Positions 63,262 to 64,000 of a stretch of 64,000 nt of DNA are shown piece by piece. The notes below the pieces were generated by a model. That model worked only from the letters and a program-made list of their open reading frames with translations. It ran no database searches and was not told the origin of the DNA. Source of the DNA: Paenibacillus glycanilyticus (lineage in GTDB: Bacteria; Bacillota; Bacilli; Paenibacillales; Paenibacillaceae). Positions within the stretch are counted from its first letter, which is position 1; each line of letters starts with the position of its first letter. Position numbers and translations under genes: made by a program. Location: assembly GCF_030161375.1 (NCBI RefSeq), contig NZ_BSSQ01000005.1, positions 186,001 to 250,000 of the forward strand. The letters are read 5' to 3'.

Positions 63262-64000
63262 GCAACCTTCTCCTGGCCTCCAATCAGAGGCCAGGCTTTG
63301 CTATAAGCTGCTGAATGTTGAGCTGCTGTTAGACGATTGTGACACAACCCGGGCAGACCGGCAATTTATTGAGACCAAATCCCATCTGCTCATTCTCTCA
63401 AACGCATCGGGGAGAAGCATCATTATCGATGGAAGACCTTATGTTCTGAAGCCCGGCTGGCTATACGTCTGTTCGCCGCGGCAATTAATGGAATGGACGA
63501 ACCATATAGGCCAGCAGCTTGAACTGCTTCTGCTGCATTTCGACGTATTTGTTCAATCGGACCGGCAGCAGGAATCAGCAGGAACGGGAATTGAACCGTT
63601 GTTCCCGTACATTGGGGAAGCTCCTCTCCAACCTGCCATGGCGTCAGAGGCCAGCCGGCTTTTCGATACGATTAGCAACAACTGGAGGCAAGGCACGTCT
63701 TCGGCACGGCTTCGGTGCGAGGCGGGACTTCTGGAGTTGCTCTGTTTCGCCCTCGCGCACCGGGAACGCCAAGCAGAACTTGCTCTTGATCTTGCCCGTT
63801 TGGAGCTTGAACATCATTATGCAAGCGAGATCGCGATCGAGTCTTTAGCAAGGATTGCCGGGCTTAGCCGCTTTCATTTCATGCGGCTCTTCAAAGAACG
63901 TTTCGGCAAAGGTGTTGCAGAATACCGGACGGAGCTTCGGCTTCGCGAAGCCAAGCGGTTAATGAGCGAGAAGCAGTTGGCACTGGCTGAAATTTCCGAG
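63248..64000 (+). CDS. AraC-family regulator, N-terminal part (cut by window edge)
   Basis: 251 codons open to the right edge. It starts with an ATG at 63248, overlapping the end of the siderophore-binding gene by 14 bases, so translation may be coupled. A cupin-like N-terminus (SGRSIIIDGRPYVLKPGWLY) is followed by an AraC helix-turn-helix region (ASEIAIESLARIAGLSRFHF, then MRLFKERFGKGV). In B. subtilis the Btr activator of siderophore uptake is an AraC protein fused to a FecB-type domain; this gene may be similar, but its C-terminus is outside the window. A 9-base-pair hairpin (63272-63296) lies inside its first codons. Confidence 0.85.
   Translation, partial: MFSNKQPSPGLQSEARLCYKLLNVELLLDDCDTTRADRQFIETKSHLLILSNASGRSIIIDGRPYVLKPGWLYVCSPRQLMEWTNHIGQQLELLLLHFDVFVQSDRQQESAGTGIEPLFPYIGEAPLQPAMASEASRLFDTISNNWRQGTSSARLRCEAGLLELLCFALAHRERQAELALDLARLELEHHYASEIAIESLARIAGLSRFHFMRLFKERFGKGVAEYRTELRLREAKRLMSEKQLALAEISE

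Overview
The window reads as chromosomal DNA of a spore-forming Bacillota, most probably Paenibacillus or a close relative. A germination-receptor operon, an alpha/beta-type small acid-soluble spore protein, YtaF, a tyrosyl T-box, Fur- and cre-like boxes and many AraC/YesN-type regulators beside glycoside hydrolases all point that way. The block nrdR, coaE, ytaF, mutM, polA and the phoPR genes are neighbours in Bacillus subtilis, but here phoR/phoP lie about 30 kb from polA. Strong AGGAGG-like ribosome sites precede most genes and decide many starts, including TTG and GTG.

Layout. 0-3 kb: a partial aldo/keto reductase, then a minus-strand operon of a fatty-acid desaturase, a Rieske ferredoxin and an FAD ferredoxin reductase, apparently a desaturase with its own electron chain. 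3-7 kb: a Gfo/Idh/MocA dehydrogenase and a GH74-like beta-propeller hydrolase without a signal peptide. 7-11 kb: a four-gene spore germination receptor operon (D-like, B, A and C subunits). 12-17 kb: an AT-rich island next to tRNA-Ala holding two convergent genes, an SMC/RecN-like ATPase with a zinc-hook-like CPVC and a protein with an HNH-like C/H cluster. It is bounded by imperfect 116-bp direct repeats and by pieces of the tRNA 3' end. It is the best candidate for an undescribed (anti-phage-like) system. 17-29 kb: TetR/SDR pair, VOC protein, nrdR, SASP gene, transglycosylase, coaE, ytaF, mutM, polA, phoU, pstB and a soluble CBS-MCP signalling protein.

29-41 kb: a putative glycosidase, a stalk-domain secreted protein, tyrS with a full T-box leader, a GH42 beta-galactosidase divergent from an AraC regulator, an M20 amidohydrolase, oligoendopeptidase F and a GNAT enzyme. 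41-53 kb: a carbohydrate cassette (GH26 mannanase-like enzyme, sugar-binding lipoprotein, two LplB/LplC-type permeases, a YesN/YesM two-component system and a GH140/DUF4038-like hydrolase) flanked by two decayed IS1182-like copies in inverted orientation. No ATPase for the transporter is present, so it presumably uses a shared MsmX-type ATPase. 53-64 kb: a GIY-YIG protein, a MocR regulator divergent from a flavin-binding PNPOx-like protein, a D-2-hydroxyacid dehydrogenase, an AraC regulator, phoR/phoP, a BASS-family transporter, a YfbR-type nucleotidase, and a Fur-controlled siderophore-binding lipoprotein followed by an AraC regulator cut by the window edge.

Functions are read from motifs and order alone; no searches were run. 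Names for GH74, GH140, the desaturase substrate, the defence role of the island and the transporter substrates are inferences.
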